DNA from: Candidatus Tectimicrobiota bacterium
GTDB lineage: Bacteria; JACPSX01
Length of the DNA stretch: 8,575 nt
Direction of reading: 5' to 3'
Assembly: GCA_016193065.1 (NCBI GenBank)
Contig: JACPSX010000046.1
Location: forward strand, 1 to 8,575
Both the position numbers and the translations under genes were made by a program. Each line of letters starts with the position of its first letter. The first letter of the stretch is position 1. The notes under the pieces are model-generated. The model ran no database searches, was not told the DNA's origin, and saw only the letters and a list, made by a program, of their open reading frames with translations. Positions 1 through 6,469 of this stretch are shown here, piece by piece.

Positions 1-89
1 CCGACTTCCTTTTCCCCTTTGAGGCCACCTCGGTGCTGATCTTCGTGGCCCTGTTGGGAGTGGTGATCTTGGCCAAAAAGAAACTCTAG
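1..89 (+). CDS. nuoJ: NADH-quinone oxidoreductase subunit J, C-terminal end (partial)
   Basis: This is the last 28 codons of a gene that begins before the window; the frame starts at base 3 and stops at TAG 87-89. The peptide reads [14 protein letters not shown] and then a hydrophobic helix ending in AKKKL. NuoJ is a membrane-arm subunit of complex I, and family members typically end with a proline/phenylalanine-glutamate motif, a final transmembrane helix and a short basic tail, as here. The next gene, nuoK, starts 23 nt downstream, which is the standard J-K order. The call rests on this short end plus its position, so it is good but not certain. Confidence 0.85.
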   Translation, partial: DFLFPFEATSVLIFVALLGVVILAKKKL

Positions 90-102
90 GCCGCAGTGAC
101 GT

Positions 103-107
103 GGAGG
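103..107 (+). promoter_or_regulatory. Ribosome binding site deciding the nuoK start
   Basis: GGAGG lies 5 nt before GTG 113. It favours GTG 113 over the in-frame GTG at 101, which has no purine-rich site upstream. Confidence 0.6.
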
Positions 108-112
108 CATCT

Positions 113-415
113 GTGGTTCCTCTCAGCCATTACTTGATCGTCAGCGCCGCCCTCTTCGCCATCGGTGTGGCGGGCGTACTGGTGCGCCGCAACGCCATCA
201 TCATCTTCCTGAGCATCGAGATCATGCTCAATGCGGTGAACCTGACTTTTGTGGCCTTCTCGCGCTTTCTCGATTCTCTGAGCGGCCAGATCATCGTCTT
301 CTTCGTCATGACCGTGGCGGCCGCCGAAGCCGCCGTAGGGCTGGCCATCATCGTGTCCATTTACCGGAACCGGGAATCCGTGGACGTGGACCGCGTCAAC
401 TTGCTGAAGGGGTAG
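113..415 (+). CDS. nuoK: NADH-quinone oxidoreductase subunit K
   Basis: NuoK is a small three-helix subunit of the complex I membrane arm that carries part of the proton path next to NuoJ, NuoA and NuoN. From GTG 113 the protein is 100 residues, the same length as E. coli NuoK, and begins MVPLSHYL, a typical family start. The two membrane glutamates known to matter in the family fall at the same numbers as in E. coli: E36 (in [12 protein letters not shown]) and E72 (in [12 protein letters not shown]). An in-frame GTG at 101 would add four residues (104 aa) but lacks a ribosome site. The gene follows nuoJ by 23 nt. Unusually, it is followed by 285 nt of non-coding DNA before nuoL. The gene looks intact. 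Confidence 0.95.
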   Translation: MVPLSHYLIVSAALFAIGVAGVLVRRNAIIIFLSIEIMLNAVNLTFVAFSRFLDSLSGQIIVFFVMTVAAAEAAVGLAIIVSIYRNRESVDVDRVNLLKG

Positions 416-438
416 CGGATGAAGAAAGCGTGCAGGGC

Positions 439-466
439 TTAGCATTCAGCACTCAGCTATCAGCCT
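439..466 (+). repeat. Degenerate 7-nt tandem repeat array 1 (TCAGCNN)
   Basis: Three exact units of TCAGC followed by two variable bases start at 446, 453 and 460, preceded by one degenerate unit (TTAGCAT) at 439. The period is strictly 7. It is in inverted orientation to the arrays at 612 and 8253, with which it shares the core TCAGC/GCTGA. Confidence 0.75.
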
Positions 467-476
467 GAGAATTGGA

Positions 477-495
477 GGATCAAGGAATTTAACCT
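477..495 (+). repeat. Direct repeat copy 1 in the nuoK-nuoL gap
   Basis: The 19 bases here read GGAT-C-AAGG-AA-TTTAACCT. Bases 591-606 carry the same sequence without the three extra bases (C and AA). The repeats bracket about 95 nt that contain the hairpin at 530-559. Confidence 0.5.
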
Positions 496-509
496 CAATC
501 CGAAATTCC
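484..509 (+). repeat. Inverted repeat / hairpin
   Basis: GGAATTT (484-490) is the exact reverse complement of AAATTCC (503-509), with a 12-nt loop. It overlaps the first direct repeat. No T-run follows, so it is not an intrinsic terminator. Confidence 0.45.
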
Positions 510-529
510 CCATCGGGGTCATTCAGCGT

Positions 530-559
530 TGGCCCGCGGGTGTCAGGCCCTGCGGGCCA
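530..559 (+). repeat. GC-rich hairpin
   Basis: TGGCCCGC (530-537) and GCGGGCCA (552-559) form a perfect 8-bp stem around a 14-nt loop. There is no T-tract after it, so it is unlikely to be an intrinsic terminator. It may be a transcript-stabilising or element-internal hairpin. Confidence 0.55.
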
Positions 560-590
560 CCGGCGCGGATCAAGCAGGTTGGTTTTCTTC

Positions 591-606
591 GGATAAGGTT
601 TAACCT
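591..606 (+). repeat. Direct repeat copy 2 in the nuoK-nuoL gap
   Basis: GGATAAGGTTTAACCT matches 477-495 apart from three missing bases. A shorter piece, GGATCAAG, also recurs at 567-574 and matches 477-484 exactly. Confidence 0.5.
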
Positions 607-658
607 ACCGAGCTGACGGTTGAACGCTGATCGCTGACAGCTGAAAGCTTGCGGTAGG
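604..658 (+). repeat. Long hairpin enclosing repeat array 2
   Basis: CCTACCGAGCT (604-614) can pair with AGCT (646-649) plus CGGTAGG (652-658), giving 11 base pairs with a 2-nt bulge (TG, 650-651). The 31-nt loop consists mostly of the 7-nt repeat array. The hairpin ends 42 nt before the nuoL start. Confidence 0.5.
612..646 (+). repeat. Degenerate 7-nt tandem repeat array 2 (GCTGANN)
   Basis: Five units start at 612, 619, 626, 633 and 640: GCTGACG, GTTGAAC, GCTGATC, GCTGACA and GCTGAAA, with a decayed sixth (GCTTGCG) at 647. The core GCTGA is kept in four of five; the last two bases vary freely. Its reverse complement matches array 1 at about 21 of 31 positions, so the two can pair. Confidence 0.75.
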
Positions 659-700
659 AAGTAGACGATGGAGTCGTTCGAGTGATGGAGTGGCAGACGA

Positions 701-3073
701 ATGCTTGACTATGTAGGCTGGGTGCCCCTGCTGACCTTCCTCGGGGTGGTCGTCAACGGCTTGTTCGGCAAGTTGCTGGGCAAGAGGGCCGTGACCTGGG
801 TCGGCTGCGGCGTGGTAGGGCTCTCCTTCCTTCTCTCCTTAGGGATCTTGCAGACCTTGCTCTCGCTGCCTGTGGAGTCGCGTCACTTTGAGAAGATCCT
901 CTACACCTGGGTGGCGGCCGGAGATTTCCGCGCCGTGGTCGGCTTCCAGGTGGATCCGCTGTCGGCGGTGATGATCCTGGTGGTCACCGGGGTCGGGTTC
1001 CTCATTCATGTCTATTCCGTGGGCTACATGCGCGAGGACGGCGGCTACGCCCGCTACTTCGCCTACCTGAACCTGTTCACGTTCTCCATGCTGATCCTGG
1101 TCCTGGCCAACAACTTCCTGCTCATGTTCGTGGGCTGGGAAGCCGTGGGGCTCTGCTCTTATTTGCTGATCGGCTTCTGGTTCGAGAGGAAGTCGGCCTC
1201 CGATGCGGCCAAGAAGGCTTTCATCGTGAACCGGGTGGGGGATTTCGCCTTCCTGATCGGCCTTTTTCTGATCTTCGTTCACTTTAAGACGCTGGATTTT
1301 ACCGAGGTCTTCGGCTCCGCTCCCCGGGTTCTCGGCGAGGGGACCGTGCTGGCCACGGCGATTACCCTCCTCTTGTTCGCCGGGGCCACGGGGAAATCCG
1401 CCCAGCTCCCCCTGTACGTGTGGCTCCCGGATGCCATGGAGGGTCCCACGCCGGTAAGCGCTTTGATCCACGCGGCCACGATGGTCACGGCGGGGGTTTA
1501 CATGGTCGCCCGGACCAGCGCCCTTTACCTTCTGGCTCCTGTCTCGATGACCGTGGTGGCCACGGTGGGAGCCCTGACGGCTCTGTTTGCGGCCACCATC
1601 GCCCTGGCCCAGAACGACATCAAGCGGGTTCTGGCCTATTCGACCATCAGCCAGCTCGGTTACATGTTTCTCGCTGTGGGGGTAGGGGCCTTTGCGGCGG
1701 GAATCTTCCATCTGATGACCCATGCGTTTTTTAAAGCTCTCATGTTCCTGGCTGCCGGCAGCGTGATCCATGCCCTGGGGGGAGAGCAGGATATGCGTCA
1801 GATGGGAAAGCTCAAAGAGAAGCTGCCGGTCACCTACTGGACGAACCTCATGGGGGTCCTGGCGATTGCGGGAATTCCGGGCTTTTCGGGCTTTTTCAGC
1901 AAGGATGAGATCCTCTGGAAGGCGTACAGCAGCCCCTACGGCGGCTTGGGGTTCTGGCTCATCGGGGCCGTCACCGCGGGCCTCACGGCTTTTTACATGG
2001 GCAGGCACCTGTTCATGATCTTTCACGGGGAAAGCCGTGTCGATTCCCACCGGGCAGCCCACCTGCACGAGTCTCCAGCGACGATCGCTGTTCCGCTGAT
2101 GTTTCTCGCCATACTGTCTGTCGTCGGAGGATATCTGGGCGTTCCTGCCGTCCTGGGAGGCGGCCAGCCCTTTGAGGCCTTTCTGGCTCCGGTTTTCGGA
2201 GCGGAGGGCGCTCACAACTTGGGAGGAGGGGCCCATTCGGCCGGCCCGGAGTTACTGCTCATGGGAATTTCCGTTCTCCTGGCCCTGGGCGGGATCGGGG
2301 TTGCCTATCGGTTCTACGTAAAAAATCCCCGGATTCCTGTTCTCCTGGCGGGGCGCTGGCCGCGGACCTATCGGGTCTTGCTCAACAAGTATTATGTGGA
2401 TGAGCTTTATGGATTCCTGATCGTGAAGCCGCTGGTGCTGGGCTCCCGGTGGCTGTTCGAGGCCCTGGATACTTTCGTCATTGAGGGGACGGTAAACGGC
2501 GTGGCCCATCTCCTGGAAGCCGGCGGCATGGCCCTGCGCCGCCTGCAATCAGGGTATGCGAGTGCAGTGGATCCGCTGGGGCGCGCTGCTCGTCTCGCTG
2601 CTGGATTTCGTCCTGTCCCTGAAGCTCTACACGGACTTCAACCCCGCGACCCCGGCCCTGCAGTTTGTGGAGAAGGTCCCGTGGATTCCGCGCTGGGGGG
2701 TGTCCTACAGCGTGGGGGTGGACGGGATCAGCCTGTTTCTCATCCTGCTCACGACCTTGCTCAGCAGCGTGGCCATCCTGTCTTCCTGGAAAGCGATCAC
2801 GGAAAGGGTGAAGGAGTACATGGCCTCCATGCTGCTCCTGGAGACCGGCATGCTGGGGGTCTTTGTGGCCGCCGACCTCTTCCTGTTTTACGTGTTCTGG
2901 GAGGTCATGCTGGTGCCCATGTATTTCCTCATCGGGATCTGGGGGGGACCCCGCCGGATTTATGCCGCGGTGAAATTCTTCCTGTACACGATGGTGGGCA
3001 GCCTGCTCATGCTGGTGGCCATCCTGGTGCTCTTTTTTCTCAACTACGAGGTCACCGGCCGGTACACGTTTGA
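701..3073 (+). CDS. nuoL: NADH-quinone oxidoreductase subunit L, 3' end damaged (reads out of frame into nuoM)
   Basis: NuoL is the distal antiporter-like proton-pumping subunit of complex I. Residues 1 to about 619 match the family. E147 in [14 protein letters not shown]232 in [16 protein letters not shown]345 in [10 protein letters not shown] and K401 in FFSKDEIL correspond to the charged residues of the membrane proton path. The lateral-helix region runs to RRLQSGY at residue 619. There the homology stops: NuoL proteins normally continue with about 25 residues forming a last membrane helix, but this frame continues for 171 residues of Gly/Pro/His/Arg-rich sequence that is simply nuoM read in the wrong frame, stopping at 3073. 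The start is ATG 701 with GGAG 10 nt upstream; an in-frame TGA at 683 and no start codon between rule out an earlier start. The true coding part is therefore 701 to about 2557, and the final anchor helix is lost. Confidence 0.9.
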   Translation: MLDYVGWVPLLTFLGVVVNGLFGKLLGKRAVTWVGCGVVGLSFLLSLGILQTLLSLPVESRHFEKILYTWVAAGDFRAVVGFQVDPLSAVMILVVTGVGFLIHVYSVGYMREDGGYARYFAYLNLFTFSMLILVLANNFLLMFVGWEAVGLCSYLLIGFWFERKSASDAAKKAFIVNRVGDFAFLIGLFLIFVHFKTLDFTEVFGSAPRVLGEGTVLATAITLLLFAGATGKSAQLPLYVWLPDAMEGPTPVSALIHAATMVTAGVYMVARTSALYLLAPVSMTVVATVGALTALFAATIALAQNDIKRVLAYSTISQLGYMFLAVGVGAFAAGIFHLMTHAFFKALMFLAAGSVIHALGGEQDMRQMGKLKEKLPVTYWTNLMGVLAIAGIPGFSGFFSKDEILWKAYSSPYGGLGFWLIGAVTAGLTAFYMGRHLFMIFHGESRVDSHRAAHLHESPATIAVPLMFLAILSVVGGYLGVPAVLGGGQPFEAFLAPVFGAEGAHNLGGGAHSAGPELLLMGISVLLALGGIGVAYRFYVKNPRIPVLLAGRWPRTYRVLLNKYYVDELYGFLIVKPLVLGSRWLFEALDTFVIEGTVNGVAHLLEAGGMALRRLQSGYASAVDPLGRAARLAAGFRPVPEALHGLQPRDPGPAVCGEGPVDSALGGVLQRGGGRDQPVSHPAHDLAQQRGHPVFLESDHGKGEGVHGLHAAPGDRHAGGLCGRRPLPVLRVLGGHAGAHVFPHRDLGGTPPDLCRGEILPVHDGGQPAHAGGHPGALFSQLRGHRPVHV

Positions 3074-4076
3074 CTTGTGGGATCTCTATCAACTGGAGCT
3101 TCCCCTCCATCTCCAGGTCTGGCTCTTTCTGGCCTTTGCCTTGAGCTTTGCCATCAAGGTGCCCATGTTTCCCTTCCACACCTGGTTGCCCGATGCCCAT
3201 GTGGAGGCACCCACGGCGGGCAGCGTCATCCTGGCCGGCGTCCTGCTGAAGATGGGGACCTACGGGTTTCTGCGCTTTGCTCTCCCCCTGTTTCCCGCCG
3301 CCACCCTGCAGTTTGTCCCCTGGATCTCCTGGCTGGCCCTGATCGGGATTATTTACGGGGCGCTCATGGCCTTCGTGCAAAAGGACATCAAGTCCCTGGT
3401 GGCCTATTCCAGCGTAAGCCACCTGGGCTTTGTGATGCTGGGGATTTTTGCTCTGAACCCTGAGGGGATTCAGGGGGGGATCCTGCAGATGGTGAACCAT
3501 GGGCTCTCCACGGGTGCTCTGTTCCTCATCGTGGGGATCATCTACGAGCGCCGCCACACCCGCCTGATCGAGGAGTTCGGCGGGCTTTCCTCCCGGATCC
3601 CCCTGTTTGCCACCTTCTTCATGATCGTCACTCTTTCTTCCATTGGTTTGCCCGGTCTGAACGGGTTCGTCGGGGAGTTCCTGATCCTGGTGGGCACGTT
3701 CCGGTCGAACCCGCTCTACGGGGTCATCGGGGCCGTCGGGGTGATTCTGGCTGCCGTGTACATGCTGTGGATGTTTCAGAAGGTCATGTTCGGGAAGATC
3801 ACAAATCCGCAGAACCAAAACCTGGCGGACATGACGACCCGGGAGGTCATCACCCTGATTCCTCTGGTGGCGCTCATCTTCTTCATCGGCGTTTTCCCGA
3901 GCGTCTTCCTGGCCAAGATGGAAACCTCGGTTTCCCATCTGATCGGTCGCGTCCAGGGGGGAGGAGAATTGCGTGTCCAGAGCCCGGCGCCTCCCGAGAC
4001 GTCTGCCCCGCTTCTTTTGGACTCGCGTGACCGCTCACGGGTAAACGGTACGGGTCCGGGGGAGAATCTTCCATGA
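2556..4076 (+). CDS. nuoM: NADH-quinone oxidoreductase subunit M, N-terminally truncated
   Basis: NuoM is the middle antiporter-like proton pump of the complex I membrane arm. Key family residues are present: E116 in [19 protein letters not shown]201 in [18 protein letters not shown]232 in [12 protein letters not shown] and E374 in [10 protein letters not shown]. The first possible start in frame after the stop at 2493 is ATG 2556, with only AGGG one base upstream, a poor ribosome site. The homology begins at [11 protein letters not shown], which matches E. coli NuoM at about residue 29, so roughly the first 30 residues (first membrane helix) are missing. The frame overlaps the extended nuoL frame by 518 nt. 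The 3' end is normal, with a variable Pro/Ser-rich tail of about 35 residues, and TGA overlaps the nuoN ATG (ATGA). Family assignment is certain; whether this start is used is not. Confidence 0.9.
   Translation: MRVQWIRWGALLVSLLDFVLSLKLYTDFNPATPALQFVEKVPWIPRWGVSYSVGVDGISLFLILLTTLLSSVAILSSWKAITERVKEYMASMLLLETGMLGVFVAADLFLFYVFWEVMLVPMYFLIGIWGGPRRIYAAVKFFLYTMVGSLLMLVAILVLFFLNYEVTGRYTFDLWDLYQLELPLHLQVWLFLAFALSFAIKVPMFPFHTWLPDAHVEAPTAGSVILAGVLLKMGTYGFLRFALPLFPAATLQFVPWISWLALIGIIYGALMAFVQKDIKSLVAYSSVSHLGFVMLGIFALNPEGIQGGILQMVNHGLSTGALFLIVGIIYERRHTRLIEEFGGLSSRIPLFATFFMIVTLSSIGLPGLNGFVGEFLILVGTFRSNPLYGVIGAVGVILAAVYMLWMFQKVMFGKITNPQNQNLADMTTREVITLIPLVALIFFIGVFPSVFLAKMETSVSHLIGRVQGGGELRVQSPAPPETSAPLLLDSRDRSRVNGTGPGENLP
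4058..4064 (+). promoter_or_regulatory. Ribosome binding site of nuoN
   Basis: GGGGGAG lies 8 nt before ATG 4073 inside the end of nuoM. With the ATGA overlap it supports translational coupling of nuoM and nuoN. Confidence 0.6.
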
Positions 4077-5533
4077 ACTTCGTGCTGCCGGAAATCGATC
4101 TGGGAGCCATCGCGCCTCAGCTCTGGCTCACTGCCACAGCCATCCTGGTCTTGATGGTTCAGGCGTTCGTACCGCTGGTCACGAGCCGCTCCCTGGCCCT
4201 GCTCAGCATCATCGGCAGCCTTCTCTCCCTGGTGGCCACCCTGGGCCTGTGGGGACAGGAAGCCGTTTTGTTCTCGGGGATGATTGCCCTGGACACCTTC
4301 AGCCTCTTTTTCAATGTGGTTTTCCTGCTCGGGGCCATCCTCACGGTGCTGATCTCGGTTGAGTACCTGGAGCGCGAGCAGATCGCCCACGGGGAGTATT
4401 TCGCGCTGGTGCTTTTTGCCACCGTGGGAATGATGATCATGGCCGCGGGGGTCGACCTGATTGCCATCTTCATCGGCCTGGAAATCCTCTCTCTCTCCCT
4501 CTACGTGCTGGCGGGGTTCATGCGCCAGGTCCTGCGCTCCAACGAGTCGGCCATGAAGTATTTCCTGCTGGGCGCCTTCGCCACCGGATTTTTCCTCTAC
4601 GGCATCGCCCTGTTGTATGGAGCCACCGGGAGCACGAACCTGGACCGGATCTTCTTAATCGCGGGCGAACGGGGAGGGTGGGGAAACGTGCTGGTCATGG
4701 GAGGGATGGGGCTTCTGCTCGTCGGATTTGGCTTCAAGGTGGCCTCCGTCCCCTTTCATATGTGGACTCCGGATGTTTACGAGGGGGCTCCCACTCCCAT
4801 TTCCGCCTTCATGTCGACGGCCGCCAAGGCCGGCGCCTTCGCGGCCTTCGTGCGGGTCTTCCTGTATTCACTGCCCGGGCTGGCGGCTTCCTGGGCACCG
4901 CTGCTGGCCGGCATGGCGGTCTTGTCGATGGTCGTGGGGACCCTGCTGGCCCTGGTCCAGAGGCGCAATATCAAGAGGCTGCTGGCGTATTCCAGCATTG
5001 TCCACGTGGGCTACCTTTTGCTCGGGCTTCTCTCGGGCGGGACCGAGGGCGGGGCCAGCGTCCTTTTCTACTTGCTGGCCTATACGTTCATGCAGGTGGG
5101 GGCGTTTGCCGTGGTGGTTTACCTGGGAGGCCAGGGGGAAGATGACCTGTCGCTGGCCCGCTTCTCCGGGGTGGCCGTTCGCCACCCGGTGGCCGCTTTG
5201 GCGTTTTCTCTCTTCCTCCTGTCCCTGGCCGGGATTCCGCCGACGGCGGGCTTCGTGGGCAAGTTTTATATTTTCAGCGCCGCGATCCAGGCGGGACACA
5301 TCGGGCTGGCCGTGGTGGGCGTTCTCACCAGCGTGGTCTCGCTTTATTACTATCTGGGAGTTATTGTGTTCATGTACATGCGTGATCCCGTCGACCTTCC
5401 GGAGCGGCGGCCGTCGGCGGCCTTGGTCACGGCCCTAGCCTTGGCCGTGGCCGGCACCGTGGAGATGGGGCTTTTCCCCGGCAGCCTCCTGGATCTGGCT
5501 CAGCAGTCCGTGGCGAGTCTTCTGGGCTCCTGA
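4073..5533 (+). CDS. nuoN: NADH-quinone oxidoreductase subunit N
   Basis: NuoN is the third antiporter-like proton-pumping subunit, placed in the membrane arm between NuoM and NuoK. At 486 residues it is full length (E. coli NuoN is 485). Charged residues of the channel are visible: E137 in [17 protein letters not shown]222 in [20 protein letters not shown]252 in STAAKAGAF and K397 in [10 protein letters not shown]. The motif [16 protein letters not shown] (303-318) is typical of the subunit. The start ATG 4073 overlaps the nuoM stop and has a strong ribosome site 8 nt upstream. It ends the JKLMN block; the usual operon end in this family follows nuoN, consistent with the 537-nt non-coding gap after it. 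No damage is seen. Confidence 0.97.
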   Translation: MNFVLPEIDLGAIAPQLWLTATAILVLMVQAFVPLVTSRSLALLSIIGSLLSLVATLGLWGQEAVLFSGMIALDTFSLFFNVVFLLGAILTVLISVEYLEREQIAHGEYFALVLFATVGMMIMAAGVDLIAIFIGLEILSLSLYVLAGFMRQVLRSNESAMKYFLLGAFATGFFLYGIALLYGATGSTNLDRIFLIAGERGGWGNVLVMGGMGLLLVGFGFKVASVPFHMWTPDVYEGAPTPISAFMSTAAKAGAFAAFVRVFLYSLPGLAASWAPLLAGMAVLSMVVGTLLALVQRRNIKRLLAYSSIVHVGYLLLGLLSGGTEGGASVLFYLLAYTFMQVGAFAVVVYLGGQGEDDLSLARFSGVAVRHPVAALAFSLFLLSLAGIPPTAGFVGKFYIFSAAIQAGHIGLAVVGVLTSVVSLYYYLGVIVFMYMRDPVDLPERRPSAALVTALALAVAGTVEMGLFPGSLLDLAQQSVASLLGS

Positions 5534-5766
5534 GGGCAGACCAAAGAGGAAAACTTGCCCCCGACTTCGTTATTGAGGAGCTACTCTCATCCGCTCCTCG
5601 GGGTGCCCCCTTGGGCTCACGAAGCGCTTGCGACGTGAATTGTGTGGGCCGGATTGAGAGTTCTCTTCCTCGCAACCGCTTAGATCGCCTGCGGGGGCTA
5701 CCCCTCGGCCGGAGACGACTGAGGAGGCTGCCCGATCTGCCCTGAGCGCAACTGCCGGGAGCAATG

Positions 5767-5788
5767 GCACCCGCGAAGCGGGTACCCG
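5767..5788 (+). repeat. Hairpin repeat copy A
   Basis: Shared arms GCACCC and GGGTACCCG enclose the tip GC-GAA-GC, forming the stem ACCCGC/GCGGGT (5769-5774 and 5778-5783) with a GAA loop. CCCG/CGGG (5785-5788 and 5791-5794) can form a second small hairpin next to it. An 8-nt direct repeat CCGGGAGC (5755-5762 and 5790-5797) flanks the unit. It pairs with copy B, 111 nt downstream. Confidence 0.65.
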
Positions 5789-5877
5789 ACCGGGAGCGGC
5801 CAGGGATGGGAAACCGCGCAGCCTAAACTTGCTTGCAGATAGCTCAATACTTAACGTGGCGGTAGCGGAGGGGTCCC

Positions 5878-5899
5878 GCACCCATAGAATGGGTACCCG
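5878..5899 (+). repeat. Hairpin repeat copy B
   Basis: The arms GCACCC and GGGTACCCG are identical to copy A, but the tip is AT-AGA-AT instead of GC-GAA-GC, so both sides of the stem changed together (ACCCAT/ATGGGT, 5880-5885 and 5889-5894). An outer helix TCCCGC/GCGGGA (5874-5879 and 5919-5924) and a second arm ACCC/GGGT (5895-5898 and 5911-5914) would make a compact three-way junction. Confidence 0.65.
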
Positions 5900-6002
5900 G
5901 CGCCCCGGAAGGGTCATTGCGGGAGGCGTGAAGCGAAGGGCGGGAGGGCAGTCCCCTGAAATGGATTCGCCAAAGCTGGGGCTGAGCAAGACGGGAAAAG
6001 GG

Positions 6003-6031
6003 TTGCATGGTAGAATCTCCTGTGCTAGGGT
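6003..6031 (+). promoter_or_regulatory. Candidate promoter upstream of nuoA
   Basis: TTGCAT (6003-6008), a 17-nt spacer and TAGGGT (6026-6031) with an extended TG two bases before it fit a sigma-70-like promoter. An overlapping alternative is TGGTAGAAT (6008-6016), a good extended -10 without a clear -35. Either would give a 5' leader of about 30-50 nt before nuoA. This is pattern matching only; the host's promoter consensus is unknown. Confidence 0.35.
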
Positions 6032-6062
6032 TTGCAGTCGATTTTTCGGAGGGGAAGGGGAA

Positions 6063-6086
6063 ATGAGAGCGTGGAAGTATTCTTAA
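6063..6086 (+). other. Minimal upstream ORF overlapping the nuoA start
   Basis: ATG 6063 begins a seven-codon frame (MRAWKYS, stop TAA 6084-6086). GGAGGGG around 6047-6053 is better spaced for this ATG than for nuoA. It overlaps the first five codons of nuoA in another frame, so ribosomes stopping here could reinitiate or interfere at nuoA. It may be chance. Confidence 0.25.
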
Positions 6087-6463
6087 GGGGTTATTCCGCC
6101 CTCGGTCCTTACGTCCCGGTATTCCTTTTCATCGTGGTGGCCGTCACATTTGGCATTGTGACTCTGTTCATTGCCAAGCTGGTGCGACCCCACAGACCCT
6201 ACCCCGAAAAGCTTTCCCCTTACGAGTGCGGCGTCCCGCCTCTCATGGAAGCCCGCGAGCGCTTCTTTATCCGGTTTTACATCATCGCCATACTTTTTGT
6301 CCTGTTCGATGTGGAGGCGGCGTTTCTCTACCCTTGGGCCGTGCTCTACGGGAAGCTCGGGCTCTACGGTTTCATTGAAATGATGATCTTCATCGGCATC
6401 CTGCTGGTGGGATATTTTTACGCCTGGCGCAAGGGGGCGCTGGATTGGGTGAAGGAAGGCTAA
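6071..6463 (+). CDS. nuoA: NADH-quinone oxidoreductase subunit A
   Basis: NuoA is a three-helix membrane subunit at the junction of the two arms of complex I, lining the quinone site with NuoH. From GTG 6071 the product is 130 residues, within the family range. Landmarks are the loop motif KLSPYECGVPP (47-57) with the conserved cysteine C53, and the second helix FFIRFYIIAILFVLFDVE with D80 and E82, followed by AAFLYPWA. The C-terminal GALDWVKEG is normal. GTG 6071 was chosen because it gives a family-like N-terminus (MEVFLRGYSALGPY) and has AAGGGG about 10 nt upstream; an in-frame TTG at 6032 would add 13 residues lacking family character. It opens a new gene block after a long gap and is probably its first gene. 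Confidence 0.95.
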   Translation: MEVFLRGYSALGPYVPVFLFIVVAVTFGIVTLFIAKLVRPHRPYPEKLSPYECGVPPLMEARERFFIRFYIIAILFVLFDVEAAFLYPWAVLYGKLGLYGFIEMMIFIGILLVGYFYAWRKGALDWVKEG

Positions 6464-6469
6464 AGGGCC

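Larger units (their letters stand above)
416..700. other. Structured non-coding block between nuoK and nuoL
   Basis: I see no credible gene in these 285 bases. The block is flanked near its ends by opposed arrays of a 7-nt repeat (439-466 and 612-646). Between them are a short direct repeat (477-495 and 591-606) and hairpins at 484-509 and 530-559. Two tiny ORFs precede nuoL: MESFE (668-685) and MEWQTNA (685-708); the first stop and second start overlap as TGATG, and the second overlaps the nuoL start in another frame. The repeat arrangement suggests an inserted, non-coding element or a folded RNA spacer within the operon. No clear promoter or T-tract terminator was found. Confidence 0.6.
5534..6070. 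other. Structured non-coding region between nuoN and nuoA
   Basis: These 537 bases hold no convincing gene. A minus-strand frame of 139 codons (5570-5989) crosses most of it, but its product is Arg/Pro/Ala/Ser-rich with no recognisable domain and coincides with the repeats, so it is treated as spurious. Visible structure includes a 6-bp stem GAGGAG/CTCCTC (5575-5580 and 5594-5599), TCACG/CGTGA (5617-5621 and 5634-5638), two related hairpins (5767-5788 and 5878-5899) and a possible promoter near 6003-6031. The stretch 5911-5940 resembles, from memory, the GTCATTGCGAGCGAAGCGA type of dispersed repeat found in many bacterial intergenic regions; that link is unverified. No T-tract terminator for the nuoJKLMN transcript was found. 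No tRNA was recognised. Confidence 0.6.

Noticed and set aside
416-700. CRISPR-like array in the nuoK-nuoL gap
   Set aside because: The repeat unit is only 7 nt with no regular spacers of 30 nt or so and no cas genes.
839-2236. Minus-strand frame of 465 codons opposite nuoL
   Set aside because: Same antisense pattern, charged low-complexity product; nuoL on the + strand explains the region fully.
2478-3938. Minus-strand frame of 486 codons opposite nuoL/nuoM
   Set aside because: It is the antisense shadow of a GC-rich membrane gene (Gln/His/Glu/Gly-rich composition); the + strand carries clear NuoM motifs.
5600-5610. GGGG-TG-CCCC after nuoN as an intrinsic terminator
   Set aside because: The loop is too small and no T-tract follows.
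5570-5989. Minus-strand frame of 139 codons in the nuoN-nuoA gap
   Set aside because: The product is Arg/Pro/Ala/Ser-rich with no domain, it spans the hairpin repeats, and no ribosome site supports it; long open frames are common by chance in GC-rich DNA.
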